Below are positions 27,378 through 39,438 of a stretch of 64,000 nucleotides of DNA, piece by piece (the first letter of the stretch is position 1; each line of letters opens with the position of its first letter). Source of the stretch: an uncultured Flavobacteriales bacterium (GTDB lineage Bacteria; Bacteroidota; Bacteroidia; Flavobacteriales_D; Parvicellaceae); contig CALJHN010000010.1 of assembly GCA_938075455.1 (NCBI GenBank), positions 97,868-161,867 of the forward strand, given 5' to 3'. The notes under the pieces are model-generated. The model searched no databases, had not been told where the DNA came from, and was given only the letters and a program-made list of their open reading frames with translations. The translations under genes were made by a program, and so were the position numbers.

Positions 27378-30300
27378 ATGGCTTTTAGAAAAGACAAAAA
27401 ATTCAATAGTGATTTTAGTAAAATAACAATCAGCTTAGCTTCCCCAGAATCTATACTAGAAAGGTCTCATGGAGAGGTTTTAAAGCCTGAAACCATTAAT
27501 TATAGAACTTATAAACCAGAAAGAGATGGTTTGTTTTGTGAAAGAATTTTTGGACCAGTTAAAGATTACGAGTGTCATTGTGGAAAATATAAGAGAATTA
27601 GATATAAGGGTATAGTATGCGATAGATGTGGTGTTGAGGTTACTGAAAAAAAGGTAAGAAGAGAAAGAATGGGTCATATTGCTTTAGTTGTCCCAGTTGC
27701 ACATATTTGGTATTTTAGATCTCTTCCTAATAAAATTGGATACTTGTTAGGTCTTCCAACAAAAAAGCTGGATCAAATTATTTACTATGAAAGATATGTA
27801 GTTATTCAAGCTGGAGATGCCAAAAACGCAGAAGGTGAGCCACTCAATAAATTAGACTTCCTTACTGAAGAAGAATACTTAGATATTTTGGATGTTTTGC
27901 CTAAGGAAAATCAGTATTTAGAAGACACTGATCCTAATAAATTTATTGCAAAAATGGGGGCAGAGGGTCTTCATGATCTTTTGGGTAGAGAAGATTTGGA
28001 TTCTAAATCTTATGAATTAAGACATCAGGCTAACAATGAAACATCACAGCAAAGAAAAAATGAGGCCCTTAAAAGATTGCAGGTAATAGAATCTTTTAGA
28101 GATGCTAATAGTAGAATCGAAAACAATCCTCAGTGGATGATTGTTAAGGTTGTTCCGGTTATTCCACCAGATTTAAGACCACTAGTTCCTTTAGACGGTG
28201 GAAGGTTTGCTACTTCAGATTTAAATGATTTATATAGAAGGGTAATAATTAGAAATAACCGTTTAAAAAGATTGATAGAGATTAAGGCACCTGAAGTTAT
28301 TTTAAGAAATGAAAAAAGAATGCTTCAAGAATCTGTAGATTCACTTTTTGATAATTCAAGAAAATCTAGTGCTGTTAAAACAGACAAGAATAGACCTTTA
28401 AAATCCCTATCTGATAGTTTAAAAGGAAAGCAAGGTAGGTTTAGACAAAACCTTCTTGGTAAAAGAGTAGATTATTCTGCAAGATCTGTAATAGTAGTTG
28501 GCCCAACTTTAAAATTGCACGAATGTGGTCTTCCAAAAGGGATGGCTGCTGAATTATTCAAACCGTTCATCATTAGAAAAATGATTGAAAGAGGGATTGT
28601 AAAGACTGTAAAATCTGCTAAAAAAATAGTTGATAAAAAAGAGCCAGTAGTTTGGGATATTTTAGAAAATGTATTGAAAGGGCATCCAGTTTTATTGAAC
28701 AGAGCTCCCACCTTACACAGATTAGGAATTCAAGCATTTCAACCTAAATTAATAGAGGGAAAGGCTATTCAGCTTCATCCTTTGGTTTGTACTGCCTTTA
28801 ATGCAGATTTTGATGGTGATCAAATGGCCGTTCATGTTCCTTTAGGAAATGCAGCTATTTTGGAAGCACAGTTATTAATTTTGGCTTCTCATAATATTTT
28901 AAATCCAGCCAATGGAGCACCAATAACAGTTCCTTCTCAGGATATGGTTTTAGGACTATATTATATTACTAAAATTAGAACTTCAACTGAAGACCATATC
29001 GTTAAAGGGGAGAACATGACTTTTTATTCTCCTGAAGAAGTTAAAATTGCTTACAATGAGAAAAAGTTAGATTTACATGCTCCAATTAAAGTTAAGATAA
29101 ACAACTTTAAAAATGGTAAAGATGTTACTGAAATTGTTGAAACCACAACTGGTAGAATATTATTTAATGAGTTAGTTCCAAAAGAAGCAGGTTTTATCAA
29201 TGAACTTTTAACTAAAAAGGCACTTAGAGATATTCTAACTAAAATTATTAAGATTGCAGGTGTTCCCAACACTGCTAAATTTTTAGATGATATTAAAGAT
29301 TTGGGATATCAAATGTCATTTAAAGGAGGTTTATCCTTTATTCTTTCTGACGTTGTTGTTCCAAAAGAGAAGGATATCTTAATCGAAAAAGCAAGAAAAG
29401 AAGTAGATGAGGTCAAGTTGAACTACAACATGGGTCTTATCACCAACAATGAAAGATATAATCAAATTATTGATATTTGGACACACACCAATTCAAGATT
29501 AACCTATACATTAATGGATAAGCTAAAATCCGATCAACAAGGATTTAACTCTATTTTTATGATGATGGATTCTGGAGCTAGGGGTTCAAAAGAACAAATT
29601 CGTCAGTTATCCGGTATGAGAGGTTTGATGGCCAAACCTCAAAAATCTGGAGCTACAGGTGGACAAGACATAATTGAAAACCCTATTTTATCTAACTTTA
29701 AAGAAGGGTTGTCGATTTTAGAATATTTTATTTCTACTCACGGTGCTAGAAAAGGACTTGCAGATACTGCTCTTAAAACTGCAGATGCTGGTTATTTAAC
29801 TAGAAGACTAGTAGATGTTGCTCAAGATGTTGTTATCAACCATCCTGATTGTGGTACTCTGAGAGGACTTACAGTAGGGGCACTTAAAAAGAGTGATGAA
29901 ATAGTAGAAAACCTTTATGATAGAATTTTAGGCAGAGTAGCTTTATTTGACATTGAAGATCCTGTTTCTGGAGAAATTATTCTTCCAGAAGGAGAGGAAA
30001 TTAATGAAGATTCTGCAATTGCTATTGAAGAGGCAGGAATAGATGAAGTACAAATAAGGTCTGTATTAACTTGTGAGTTAACTAGAGGAGTTTGTGTAAA
30101 GTGTTACGGTAGAAATTTAGCTACTGGTAAAATGGTTCAAAAAGGAGAAGCTGTTGGAGTTATTGCAGCTCAATCTATTGGAGAACCAGGAACCCAACTT
30201 ACTCTTAGAACTTTCCACGTTGGAGGAACTGCATCAAACATTGCTGATCAAGCTGAGATATCTGCAAAAACTGATGGTGTTATTGAAATGGAAGAATTAA

Positions 30301-31682
30301 GAACCATTGAAAGAACTAATAGTGAAGGTGAAACTGAAATAATAGTTATTGGAAGAGCTGGAGAATTAAAGATTACAGATAAATCTAAAAATGTCTCAAT
30401 GACTGCCAATATTCCTTACGGTTCTACATTATTTGTATCTCACAAAGACAAGCTTAAAAAAGGAGATGTTATTTGTAAGTGGGATCCATACAATGCTGTA
30501 ATTATCTCAGAATTTGAAGGTGTTTTAAAGTTCAATAATTTAATTGAAGGATTAACTTACAGAGAAGAAGTGGACGAACAAACTGGATTTACAGAAATTG
30601 TAATTAAGGAAAATAGAGATAAAAAGATGATTCCAACTATAACTGTTGAGGACAAAACAGGAAACGAACTCAAATCTTATAACCTTCCAGTAGATGCCCA
30701 TATTATTGTTAAAGATGGTGATAAAATTACATCTGGTGATGTGATGGTGAAGATACCGAGAATGTCTGGGAAATCAGGTGATATTACTGGTGGTCTTCCA
30801 AGAGTAACTGAAATGTTTGAAGCAAGAAACCCTTCTAATCCTGCTGTTGTTTCTGAAATTGATGGAGTTGCATCATATGGAAGAATAAAGCGTGGTAATA
30901 GAGAGGTTATTATTGAAGCTAGAACTGGAGAGATTAAAAAATACTTAATTCCACTGTCTAGACATATTTTAGTTCAGGAAAATGATTTTGTAAAGGCAGG
31001 TCAAACTCTTTCTGATGGAGCCATTACACCAAAAGATATTCTTTCAATTAAAGGCCCTACTGCTGTTCAAGAGTATATTGTTAATGAAATTCAAGAAGTC
31101 TATAGATTACAAGGTGTGAAAATTAATGACAAGCACTTTGAAGTGATTGTTAGACAAATGATGAGAAAGGTTCTGATTAACGAAGCAGGGGATACTAAAT
31201 TCCTTGAAAACAATGCTGTTAATAAATGGGAGTTCATGGTTGAAAATGATAAAATTTTCGGTAAAAAAGTTGTTACCGATCCAGGTGGATCTATTGAGCT
31301 CAAAGCAGGTCAAATCGTTTCCGTTAGAAAATTAAGAGATGAGAACTCAGCTCTCAAGAGAAATGATGCTAAGCCTGTAGAATCTAGAGATGCTTTGACA
31401 GCTACCGCAGAACCATTGTTGCAAGGAATAACTAAAGCATCACTACATACGGATAGCTTTATTTCTGCAGCCTCCTTCCAAGAAACTACAAAAGTACTTA
31501 ACCAAGCTGCTGTTAGTGGTAAGGTCGATCATATGTTGGGCCTTAAGGAAAATGTTATTGTTGGTCATAAAATCCCTGCTGGTACTGGAATGAAAAAATT
31601 TAGAGATTTATTGGTTGGTTCCGTGGATGATTTAAACAGAATGACCAATAAGGAGGAGGAAATTGTCGAAGAAAAAACTTAA
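27378..31682 (+). CDS. rpoC: DNA-directed RNA polymerase subunit beta'
   Basis: This 1434-residue subunit carries the catalytic magnesium ligands in [12 protein letters not shown] (Asp477, Asp479, Asp481). The N-terminal zinc ribbon is [20 protein letters not shown] (near residue 65) and the second zinc site is [13 protein letters not shown]. The bridge and trigger regions include [20 protein letters not shown] and [16 protein letters not shown]. Its length is normal for Bacteroidota. It ends just before the DUF3467 gene. Confidence 0.98.
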   Translation: MAFRKDKKFNSDFSKITISLASPESILERSHGEVLKPETINYRTYKPERDGLFCERIFGPVKDYECHCGKYKRIRYKGIVCDRCGVEVTEKKVRRERMGHIALVVPVAHIWYFRSLPNKIGYLLGLPTKKLDQIIYYERYVVIQAGDAKNAEGEPLNKLDFLTEEEYLDILDVLPKENQYLEDTDPNKFIAKMGAEGLHDLLGREDLDSKSYELRHQANNETSQQRKNEALKRLQVIESFRDANSRIENNPQWMIVKVVPVIPPDLRPLVPLDGGRFATSDLNDLYRRVIIRNNRLKRLIEIKAPEVILRNEKRMLQESVDSLFDNSRKSSAVKTDKNRPLKSLSDSLKGKQGRFRQNLLGKRVDYSARSVIVVGPTLKLHECGLPKGMAAELFKPFIIRKMIERGIVKTVKSAKKIVDKKEPVVWDILENVLKGHPVLLNRAPTLHRLGIQAFQPKLIEGKAIQLHPLVCTAFNADFDGDQMAVHVPLGNAAILEAQLLILASHNILNPANGAPITVPSQDMVLGLYYITKIRTSTEDHIVKGENMTFYSPEEVKIAYNEKKLDLHAPIKVKINNFKNGKDVTEIVETTTGRILFNELVPKEAGFINELLTKKALRDILTKIIKIAGVPNTAKFLDDIKDLGYQMSFKGGLSFILSDVVVPKEKDILIEKARKEVDEVKLNYNMGLITNNERYNQIIDIWTHTNSRLTYTLMDKLKSDQQGFNSIFMMMDSGARGSKEQIRQLSGMRGLMAKPQKSGATGGQDIIENPILSNFKEGLSILEYFISTHGARKGLADTALKTADAGYLTRRLVDVAQDVVINHPDCGTLRGLTVGALKKSDEIVENLYDRILGRVALFDIEDPVSGEIILPEGEEINEDSAIAIEEAGIDEVQIRSVLTCELTRGVCVKCYGRNLATGKMVQKGEAVGVIAAQSIGEPGTQLTLRTFHVGGTASNIADQAEISAKTDGVIEMEELRTIERTNSEGETEIIVIGRAGELKITDKSKNVSMTANIPYGSTLFVSHKDKLKKGDVICKWDPYNAVIISEFEGVLKFNNLIEGLTYREEVDEQTGFTEIVIKENRDKKMIPTITVEDKTGNELKSYNLPVDAHIIVKDGDKITSGDVMVKIPRMSGKSGDITGGLPRVTEMFEARNPSNPAVVSEIDGVASYGRIKRGNREVIIEARTGEIKKYLIPLSRHILVQENDFVKAGQTLSDGAITPKDILSIKGPTAVQEYIVNEIQEVYRLQGVKINDKHFEVIVRQMMRKVLINEAGDTKFLENNAVNKWEFMVENDKIFGKKVVTDPGGSIELKAGQIVSVRKLRDENSALKRNDAKPVESRDALTATAEPLLQGITKASLHTDSFISAASFQETTKVLNQAAVSGKVDHMLGLKENVIVGHKIPAGTGMKKFRDLLVGSVDDLNRMTNKEEEIVEEKT

Positions 31683-31692
31683 GGTTAAATCC

Positions 31693-32007
31693 ATGTCTGA
31701 AGAGAAAAAACAACAGGGTATTAATATTGAACTTTCTGAAGAAGTTGCAGAGGGAATTTACTCCAACTTAGCGATTATAACACATTCTTCCTCAGAGTTT
31801 ATCCTAGATTATATAAGAATAATGCCTGGTGTACCTAAAGGTAAGGTTAAGTCTAGAATTGTGATGACACCGGAGCATGCTAAAAAACTACATCGTGCAT
31901 TATCTGATAATTTATCAAAGTATGAGAATAACCACGGAAAAATAAAAGAAACGGATCAAGCATCTCCAATTCCATTAAATTTTGGTGGACCTGCTACGCA
32001 AGCTTAA
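31693..32007 (+). CDS. DUF3467 family protein
   Basis: This 104-residue protein contains NIELSEEVAEGIYSNLAIIT, a hydrophobic central strand pair (SEFILDYIRIMPGVPKGKVK), and MTPEHAKKLHRALSDNL. This is the DUF3467 family, found directly after rpoC in many Bacteroidota, with no known biochemical role. A TTG ten codons upstream would overlap rpoC by 20 bases; the ATG at 31693, ten bases after the rpoC stop, gives the usual family N-terminus. It is cotranscribed with rpoC and followed by a terminator. Confidence 0.85.
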   Translation: MSEEKKQQGINIELSEEVAEGIYSNLAIITHSSSEFILDYIRIMPGVPKGKVKSRIVMTPEHAKKLHRALSDNLSKYENNHGKIKETDQASPIPLNFGGPATQA

Positions 32008-32030
32008 TTTATTTTATAATTATTTTTAAT

Positions 32031-32064
32031 AAAGGCCATTTCTAAATAGTTATGGCCTTTTTTT
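32031..32064 (+). terminator. Intrinsic terminator of the rpoBC-DUF3467 operon
   Basis: AAAGGCCAT (32031-32039) pairs with ATGGCCTTT (32052-32060) around a 12-base loop and runs into a T tract (to 32064). The next gene starts only 16 bases after the T tract. Confidence 0.88.
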
Positions 32065-32080
32065 ATATTTTCACTAAACA

Positions 32081-33826
32081 ATGAGAATCTGTATTACTTT
32101 ACTTTTTATTTCATTTTTTAGTACATTTTTTAGCTTTAGCGATACTGTAAAAACTCCCGGATCTTGGAGTCAAATGTCATTATTCCCAGATTCTAACATT
32201 TATAATATATTTTTAGGTGGACCAGGTAGTGTTAAAAGGTCGTTAAAATTTAGCCAACATAAATTGTCAATTTTCAACAAACATTACATGTTTTTTTCTG
32301 AGCAAGAAGATATCTATTTTGTCAATAGTAATATTCCTATTGTTGATGCACAATATATTCTAGGAAATGAATCAGAACAGAATCTTTCTTTATACCATAG
32401 TCAATCAGTTTCCAACAGCTTGGGATATGCAGTTTCATTTTTAAAAAGAAGTCACGATGGCTATTATTCCAATCAGTCAACGAATAATAATTATTTCCAA
32501 TTTTCTTTTAACAATAGATCTAGAGATTCAACCTACAATATGAATTTCGGATTAAAACACCAAAGACTTTACAACCAGCTAAACGGAGGGTTAACTAACG
32601 ACTCAAATTTTATTAATTCCAATGATTTTGAAATCAATAGAAAGATTTTGAATGTTAATATGCAAAACTCCTACGCCACTAACAGACTTTTGAAGCTATA
32701 CTTAAATCAAAATTGGATCCTTAGCTCTTCAAAAAATGATTCAACCATTTTAAATTTAAAAAAAATTAGTTTTAAGAATTCCTTTAAAAGAAGCAATAGA
32801 GTTTATTTTGATAGTCTTAATCCAGATTTATTTCTTAATAATTTTTATAGTACTGAAAGCACACATGATTCTTTATTATTAGATGTTTTTAATAGTTCTA
32901 TTGGATACAATATAAATTCAAATAAAGACTCTACAATACAGAACTTAAACATCGGCTGGGATTCAGAAATTTTGTCTCACAAAAATAAACTAATAGATAC
33001 TATTTTAACCAATCAGTCTCTGATTTTAGATTTTAGTAAAAGAAAAATAAATAATTCTTTTAGATTAAGTGCTAACTTTTATCCTTTAGGGTATAAAAAG
33101 AACAATTATGAAATAAATTTTCTTTACGAAAGTTTTATTTTAAAAGATAAAAAATTGAAAATTTCTGGAGATTTAAGTGAGTTTAGACCAGTTTTTGAAA
33201 TTAACAATTACCAAAGTAATCACCACTTTTGGGATAATAAACATTTCAATAATATTTTATACTGGAATACTTCCGCAGAAATATTTGCAGGATTATTTAC
33301 TTTAAAGTCACAAATTAACCAAGCTTATAAACCAATATATTTTACTGAACATTCAGAGCCATCACAATTTGATTCATCATTACAGGTTATACAATCTTCC
33401 TTAAATTATAATTTGATTAAGAAAAAATATAATTTATTTACCGAAATTGTTTATCAATATCAAGGTGGAGCTCAAATTTTCCAATTGCCTGATTGGGTAG
33501 GGCAGGTAAAATTCAATTACATTTTTGGAAATGAAAAAAGTAATTTAAAGCTATCACTAGGTGTTAATGCTAAGGTTTTTAGTAGTTATACTTTGCCAGG
33601 TTATTCCTCAGAATTAAATCAGTTTACAATTAGTAATGAGCGCATACAACCGTCCTATTTCATGGTTGATTTCTTAGCAAAAACCCAAATTAAAAGTGTT
33701 ACAGTATTTTTTATGGTTACTCATTTAAATTCCGGATTAATGGGGTTTGATTACTTTTCTGCTTTTCATTTTCCCATTGCAGATCGCTGTTTGAAGTTTG
33801 GACTGAGGTGGGTATTTTTAGATTAA
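32081..33826 (+). CDS. Putative outer-membrane porin (Bacteroidota porin family)
   Basis: This 581-residue protein has an N-terminal signal peptide (MRICITLLFISFFSTFFSFS) and a body rich in alternating hydrophobic and polar residues, Asn, Ser, Tyr and Phe, as in a large beta-barrel. It ends with an aromatic-rich strand (LKFGLRWVFLD). The segment around residues 95-180 (HSQSVSNSLGYAVSFLKRSH, then DGYY) resembles the 'putative porin' family of Bacteroidota (Porin_10). The assignment rests on pattern rather than on sharp motifs. It lies between the rpoC-operon terminator and acs. Confidence 0.6.
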   Translation: MRICITLLFISFFSTFFSFSDTVKTPGSWSQMSLFPDSNIYNIFLGGPGSVKRSLKFSQHKLSIFNKHYMFFSEQEDIYFVNSNIPIVDAQYILGNESEQNLSLYHSQSVSNSLGYAVSFLKRSHDGYYSNQSTNNNYFQFSFNNRSRDSTYNMNFGLKHQRLYNQLNGGLTNDSNFINSNDFEINRKILNVNMQNSYATNRLLKLYLNQNWILSSSKNDSTILNLKKISFKNSFKRSNRVYFDSLNPDLFLNNFYSTESTHDSLLLDVFNSSIGYNINSNKDSTIQNLNIGWDSEILSHKNKLIDTILTNQSLILDFSKRKINNSFRLSANFYPLGYKKNNYEINFLYESFILKDKKLKISGDLSEFRPVFEINNYQSNHHFWDNKHFNNILYWNTSAEIFAGLFTLKSQINQAYKPIYFTEHSEPSQFDSSLQVIQSSLNYNLIKKKYNLFTEIVYQYQGGAQIFQLPDWVGQVKFNYIFGNEKSNLKLSLGVNAKVFSSYTLPGYSSELNQFTISNERIQPSYFMVDFLAKTQIKSVTVFFMVTHLNSGLMGFDYFSAFHFPIADRCLKFGLRWVFLD

Positions 33827-33864
33827 GATTTCCCATATTTTTATTATTTTAATAAAAATTTTGT

Positions 33865-35757
33865 ATGAAGAAAATAGAGAGTTTAGCCGAATATTATCAA
33901 GATTACCAAGAAAGTATTGACCATCCTGAAAGTTTTTGGGAGGATAAAGCATCTTCTTTCCAATGGATGTCTAAATGGAGTAAAGTTCTTAATTGGGAAT
34001 TTGACTCTCCTAAAGTGGAATGGTTTGTTGGTGGAAAGTTAAATATAACTGAGAATTGTTTAGATAGACATTTAGAAATACGACCAAATCAAGTTGCAAT
34101 TCTTTGGGAACCTAATGATCCAAAAGAGAAAGTAGTAAAGATAACATATAAAGAACTTCATATTAGGGTAAGTATTTTTGCAAATGTTTTAAAAAATCAT
34201 GGAGCTAAAAAAGGAGATAGGATTTGTTTATATATGCCAATGGTTCCAGAGTTAGCAATAGCTACTCTAGCCTGTGCAAGAATTGGGGCAATTCATTCGG
34301 TAGTTTTTGCAGGATTTTCAGCGAAAGCTTTAGCAGATAGAATAAACGATGCTAGTTGTAATATTCTCTTAACAAGTGATGGATCCTATAGAGGATCCAA
34401 ACAATTATGTCTAAAGGCAATTGCTGATAAGGCATTGGAATCGTGTTCAAGTATTACAAGTTGTATTGTCCTTAAGAGAACAGGTGAAAAAATTTCAATG
34501 AAGCCCAAAAGAGATTTTTGGTGGAAGGAAGAAATATCCAAAGTTACTAGTTTGTGCAAAGCACAAAAGATGGACTCTGAGGATCCATTATTCATTTTAT
34601 ATACATCTGGCTCTACAGGGAAACCCAAAGGGGTTCAACACCACTGTGGAGGCTATATGGTTTATGCAGAGTATAGTTTTAGAAATGTGTTTCAGTACAA
34701 CCAAAATGATATTTATTGGTGTACTGCGGATATTGGATGGATTACTGGTCATACGTATATTATTTATGGCCCTTTATTAGCTGGAGCTACAACACTTATG
34801 TTTGAAGGGGTTCCCACTTTTCCGGATGCTGGTAGATTTTGGGAAATCTGTGACAAGCACCAAGTAAATATTTTTTATACTGCACCTACTGCAATTAGAG
34901 CTCTTCAAGCATGTGGAAATGAATTTCCAGAAAAGTATGATTTAAGTTCTTTAAAAACTTTAGGTAGTGTTGGTGAGCCAATTAATGAAGAAGCTTGGCA
35001 CTGGTATAATAAGTACATTGGAAGAGAAAAATGTTCCATTGTGGATACATGGTGGCAAACTGAAACAGGCGGAATTCTAATATCTCCACTCTCAAATATT
35101 ACCAAGACCAAACCTACATATGCTACTCTTCCATTACCAGGAATCCAACCCTGTATAGTTGATTTAAATGGAGACGAATTATTGGGAAATAATGTTCAAG
35201 GAAATTTATGTATTAAGTTTCCATGGCCTAGTATGATTAGAACTATTTATGGCGATCATGAAAGATGTAAAAACGTATATTTTTCTAATTATCCAGGAAA
35301 ATATTTTACTGGTGATGGTTGTAAAAGAGATCATGATGGTTTTTACCGTATTACAGGCAGAGTAGATGACGTAATAAATGTCTCAGGTCATAGGCTAGGA
35401 ACTGCCGAAGTTGAAAATGGTATTAATGAGCACCCACTGGTAATTGAAAATGCTGTGGTTGGTTTCCCTCACGACATTAAGGGTCAAGGTATTTATGCCT
35501 ACATTATCTTAGATAAGAACTCTCTTTCTGAAAACGAACTAACAGAGCAAATTTTAGAAACAGTTGTTAAAGAAATTGGTTCAATAGCAAAACCAGATAA
35601 AATTCAGTTTGTTAGAGGTTTGCCTAAAACTAGATCTGGAAAAATTATGCGAAGGATTCTAAGAAAAGTTGCAGAAGGAGATACCTCTACTTTAGGAGAC
35701 ACTTCTACATTATTAGACCCTTCAGTAGTAGAGGGAATAATTAAAAATTCTAAATAA
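33865..35757 (+). CDS. acs: Acetyl-coenzyme A synthetase
   Basis: Acs activates acetate with ATP and CoA to acetyl-CoA. The 630-residue protein has the AMP-binding P-loop ILYTSGSTGKPKGVQH, the motif VDTWWQTETGG, the hinge TGRVDDVINVSGHRLGT, and the C-terminal KTRSGKIMRRILRK, whose Lys593 is the catalytic residue that is acetylated for control in the family. The C-terminal GDTSTLGDTSTLLDPS is typical. It is convergent with groL, and the two share one bidirectional terminator. Confidence 0.96.
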   Translation: MKKIESLAEYYQDYQESIDHPESFWEDKASSFQWMSKWSKVLNWEFDSPKVEWFVGGKLNITENCLDRHLEIRPNQVAILWEPNDPKEKVVKITYKELHIRVSIFANVLKNHGAKKGDRICLYMPMVPELAIATLACARIGAIHSVVFAGFSAKALADRINDASCNILLTSDGSYRGSKQLCLKAIADKALESCSSITSCIVLKRTGEKISMKPKRDFWWKEEISKVTSLCKAQKMDSEDPLFILYTSGSTGKPKGVQHHCGGYMVYAEYSFRNVFQYNQNDIYWCTADIGWITGHTYIIYGPLLAGATTLMFEGVPTFPDAGRFWEICDKHQVNIFYTAPTAIRALQACGNEFPEKYDLSSLKTLGSVGEPINEEAWHWYNKYIGREKCSIVDTWWQTETGGILISPLSNITKTKPTYATLPLPGIQPCIVDLNGDELLGNNVQGNLCIKFPWPSMIRTIYGDHERCKNVYFSNYPGKYFTGDGCKRDHDGFYRITGRVDDVINVSGHRLGTAEVENGINEHPLVIENAVVGFPHDIKGQGIYAYIILDKNSLSENELTEQILETVVKEIGSIAKPDKIQFVRGLPKTRSGKIMRRILRKVAEGDTSTLGDTSTLLDPSVVEGIIKNSK

Positions 35758-35786
35758 AAAAAGCCCCATATACAATAAGGGGCTTT
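35756..35786. terminator. Bidirectional terminator between acs and groL
   Basis: GCCCC (35763-35767) pairs with GGGGC (35779-35783) around an 11-base A/T loop. The flanking A run (35756-35762) gives a seven-T tract on the reverse strand for groL. On the forward strand only TTT follows, so termination should be stronger for groL than for acs. Confidence 0.8.
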
Positions 35787-35809
35787 CAAAGAATTTAACA
35801 ATATAAATG

Positions 35810-37462
<1,653 letters not shown>

Positions 37463-37465
37463 TTA

Positions 37466-37744
37466 TTATTTAACAATTGCAAAAATATCGCTTTCTCTCA
37501 TAATAAGATAATCACTTCCATCAATTTTAATTTCTGTTCCGCTGTATTGTCCATACAGTACAGTTTCACCTACTTTAACAGTTACAGGTTCATCTTTTTT
37601 ACCGCTTCCAGCAGCAACTACTTTTCCCTTTTTTGGTTTTTCTTTTGCTGTATCAGGTATTATAATTCCTCCTGAAGTGGTTTCTTCGGCAGCAGACGGT
37701 TCAATAATCACTCTATCCGCTAGTGGTTTTACATTTATAGACAT
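37466..37744 (-). CDS. groS: Co-chaperonin GroES (10 kDa)
   Basis: GroES caps GroEL. The 92-residue sequence has [20 protein letters not shown], the mobile loop [13 protein letters not shown], and the C-terminal [15 protein letters not shown]. The 119-base upstream gap separates it from secG and should contain the heat-shock promoter. No CIRCE element (TTAGCACTC-N9-GAGTGCTAA) is present there. Confidence 0.97.
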   Translation of the reverse strand: MSINVKPLADRVIIEPSAAEETTSGGIIIPDTAKEKPKKGKVVAAGSGKKDEPVTVKVGETVLYGQYSGTEIKIDGSDYLIMRESDIFAIVK

Positions 37745-37777
37745 TGTTTATTATTTAATATTTATTAAATTTATATA

Positions 37778-37790
37778 GCACATTTTGTGC
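37778..37790. promoter_or_regulatory. Inverted repeat upstream of groS-groL
   Basis: GCACA-TTT-TGTGC is a perfect 5-3-5 inverted repeat, 34 bases upstream of the groS ATG. It could be an operator for heat-shock control, since CIRCE is absent. The binding protein is unknown. Confidence 0.3.
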
Positions 37791-37863
37791 CATTAAATTA
37801 TAATGATTAGAATGTTGACAATTTGACCTTGCTAAGGGTTGAAAATGACATCCTGACACTAAT

Positions 37864-38184
37864 TTAGTTAGGTAAATCAATTGGAAGATTAGCTGGATTG
37901 TCCGATGACGGTAAGCTAATTCCTTCGTTTTTATCTATATCAGTTGAAATTTCTTTATTGCCACCACCAAAGTTAAATGCAGCTAGAAGACTTAAAAATC
38001 CCATTACAGCTGCTAAAGTCCATGTAGCTTTTTCAATGGTTTCTGTGGATTGGGCAACTCCGCCTAATTGGTTGACATTTCCAAATGAAGAGTCTAAACC
38101 TCCACCTTTTGAGTTCTGAAGTAAAACTATTAGAATCAGTAAAATTGCTGTAATAGTTGATAATATCATTAATAAAGTTCCCAT
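37864..38184 (-). CDS. secG: Preprotein translocase subunit SecG
   Basis: SecG assists SecYEG translocation. The 106-residue protein has two membrane helices (about residues 3-22 and 53-71) joined by the signature loop VLLQNSKGGGLDSSFG. The acidic C-terminal tail is longer than in E. coli, which is usual in flavobacteria. It lies one base after the TPR-like gene and is the last gene before the separate groS promoter region. Confidence 0.92.
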   Translation of the reverse strand: MGTLLMILSTITAILLILIVLLQNSKGGGLDSSFGNVNQLGGVAQSTETIEKATWTLAAVMGFLSLLAAFNFGGGNKEISTDIDKNEGISLPSSDNPANLPIDLPN

Positions 38185-38185
38185 A

Positions 38186-38926
38186 TTATGGTTGTGTTTT
38201 TAATTTAATGTACTTAATTCGGCTTGCAAAGAAAAGTTTTTTTTCTGGATTAGACAACATCAATTGCTCATAGATTTCAATTGCCTTAGGGTAATTGCCT
38301 TGCTTTACATAAATTTCAGCCAATGTTTCAGTATTCATCTCATGGTTATCTTTTAAGCTATTTTTAGCTGCATTAGCAGCAGAATAGAAGTCATTTCTTT
38401 CCTTAGATATTTTTCTATTATTTAAATTCTTAATTATGTTGTCAATTTCATTTTCTCTAGAATTAGATTTTTGACTGGGCTTAATAAGTAACCACTCATC
38501 AAGAGGCATAACTTCTTTAATTGGACTATCATCTTCTTGCTCAGAAAGATAAATATCTTGTTGATTTTCTAATTCGTTAATTAGTTGGTTTTGAATTAAA
38601 CTGCCATAAATATTTTTTTCTAAAACATTTAAATCATTATTTTTTTCCTGCTTAAAATCATTATTTTTTTCTTCTTTTATTTTTTTTCTTGTGTGAATTC
38701 TATCGTATAGCAAGCCTCTATCACCAATTCTCAGTGCTGTACTATTTAGCGATTGTTCGAAACCAATTCTTTTTTGATGGTTAAGAATTTTAGATAAAAA
38801 CAAAAAACAAATTCCTGAAAATGGATATTTCAAAGTAAGTTCTAGAAAAAACTCAAGGTTTTTTTCTGATACTTTTTCGGGATTCTTTATAAATTCATTG
38901 ATATTTTTTAATGGATATTCTACCAT
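38186..38926 (-). CDS. Uncharacterised TPR-tail protein between lptE and secG
   Basis: This 246-residue protein has no recognised enzyme motif. The N-terminal part resembles helical repeats (FLELTLKYPFSGICFLFLSK), the middle is charged, Asn/Lys/Glu-rich and probably disordered, and the C-terminus is one clear TPR-like pair (TETLAEIYVKQGNYPKAIEI with YEQLMLSNPEK). No signal peptide is visible, so it is likely cytosolic. It overlaps the LptE-like gene by seven bases and precedes secG by one base, so it is in an operon with envelope-biogenesis genes. A scaffold role is only a guess. Confidence 0.7.
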   Translation of the reverse strand: MVEYPLKNINEFIKNPEKVSEKNLEFFLELTLKYPFSGICFLFLSKILNHQKRIGFEQSLNSTALRIGDRGLLYDRIHTRKKIKEEKNNDFKQEKNNDLNVLEKNIYGSLIQNQLINELENQQDIYLSEQEDDSPIKEVMPLDEWLLIKPSQKSNSRENEIDNIIKNLNNRKISKERNDFYSAANAAKNSLKDNHEMNTETLAEIYVKQGNYPKAIEIYEQLMLSNPEKKLFFASRIKYIKLKTQP

Positions 38927-39438
38927 TCTCCAGCAAATATTTTATCAAAAACATCTTGAGTAATTTGATAATTTAAGTTTTCAACTAATTCTTCTTCAAT
39001 TGAACTAAAATCAGAGTTAGCGTCATAATCTACAAAAGCACTAAATGCACTATTATTAAGCCCAATAGAGTCATTCTGATTGTAATAAGTATTTACATTT
39101 ATAGACATTTTGAGTCTGTTCTGGGCTGCACTTTCAGTTCCTGCTTGTATGTTTACGGGGCTAACTGTATAGTTTTTTATGACTCCACTGATTTGTAAGT
39201 CTCCATTTTTACCTACTAAATTAAGTTTTGTTTGTGATTGCATGATATCTCTTAAGCTTTCTGTGAAGGATGCTCCAAGAAACGAACCACCAATTGCACT
39301 TTTATTATCAAAATAATCTACCTGTACAGTTTTGGCATTTATTTCTTTAGTTTCAGAACCACCAGATTTAAAACTAAATTGTGGAAGTGCACATCTAGTA
39401 AATATTATACTTATAAATAATATTTTTAGTTTATTCAC
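38920..39438 (-). CDS. lptE: LptE-like lipopolysaccharide assembly protein
   Basis: This 172-residue protein begins with a short hydrophobic signal and a Cys at residue 16 (IIFTRC), a weak lipobox. LptE family features are the start of the mature protein (FSFKSGGSETKEINAKTVQV), the DYFDN segment, and the C-terminal helix LVENLNYQITQDVFDKIF. LptE plugs LptD in the outer membrane for LPS insertion. In flavobacteria the gene commonly sits between a sigma-54 activator and secG, as here. The name rests on family pattern and context. Confidence 0.7.
   Translation of the reverse strand: MNKLKILFISIIFTRCALPQFSFKSGGSETKEINAKTVQVDYFDNKSAIGGSFLGASFTESLRDIMQSQTKLNLVGKNGDLQISGVIKNYTVSPVNIQAGTESAAQNRLKMSINVNTYYNQNDSIGLNNSAFSAFVDYDANSDFSSIEEELVENLNYQITQDVFDKIFAGEW

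Noticed and set aside
33837..33859. A/T-only hairpin between the porin gene and acs (9-base arms)
   Set aside because: The stem has no G-C pairs and overlaps very A/T-rich sequence; too weak to call a terminator.
35720..35760. Repeated GDTSTL at the C-terminus of Acs as a duplication
   Set aside because: The same tandem phrase is a normal feature of acetyl-CoA synthetases.
37745..37863. CIRCE / HrcA operator before groES
   Set aside because: No TTAGCACTC-N9-GAGTGCTAA or close variant is present; only a short unrelated inverted repeat is seen.
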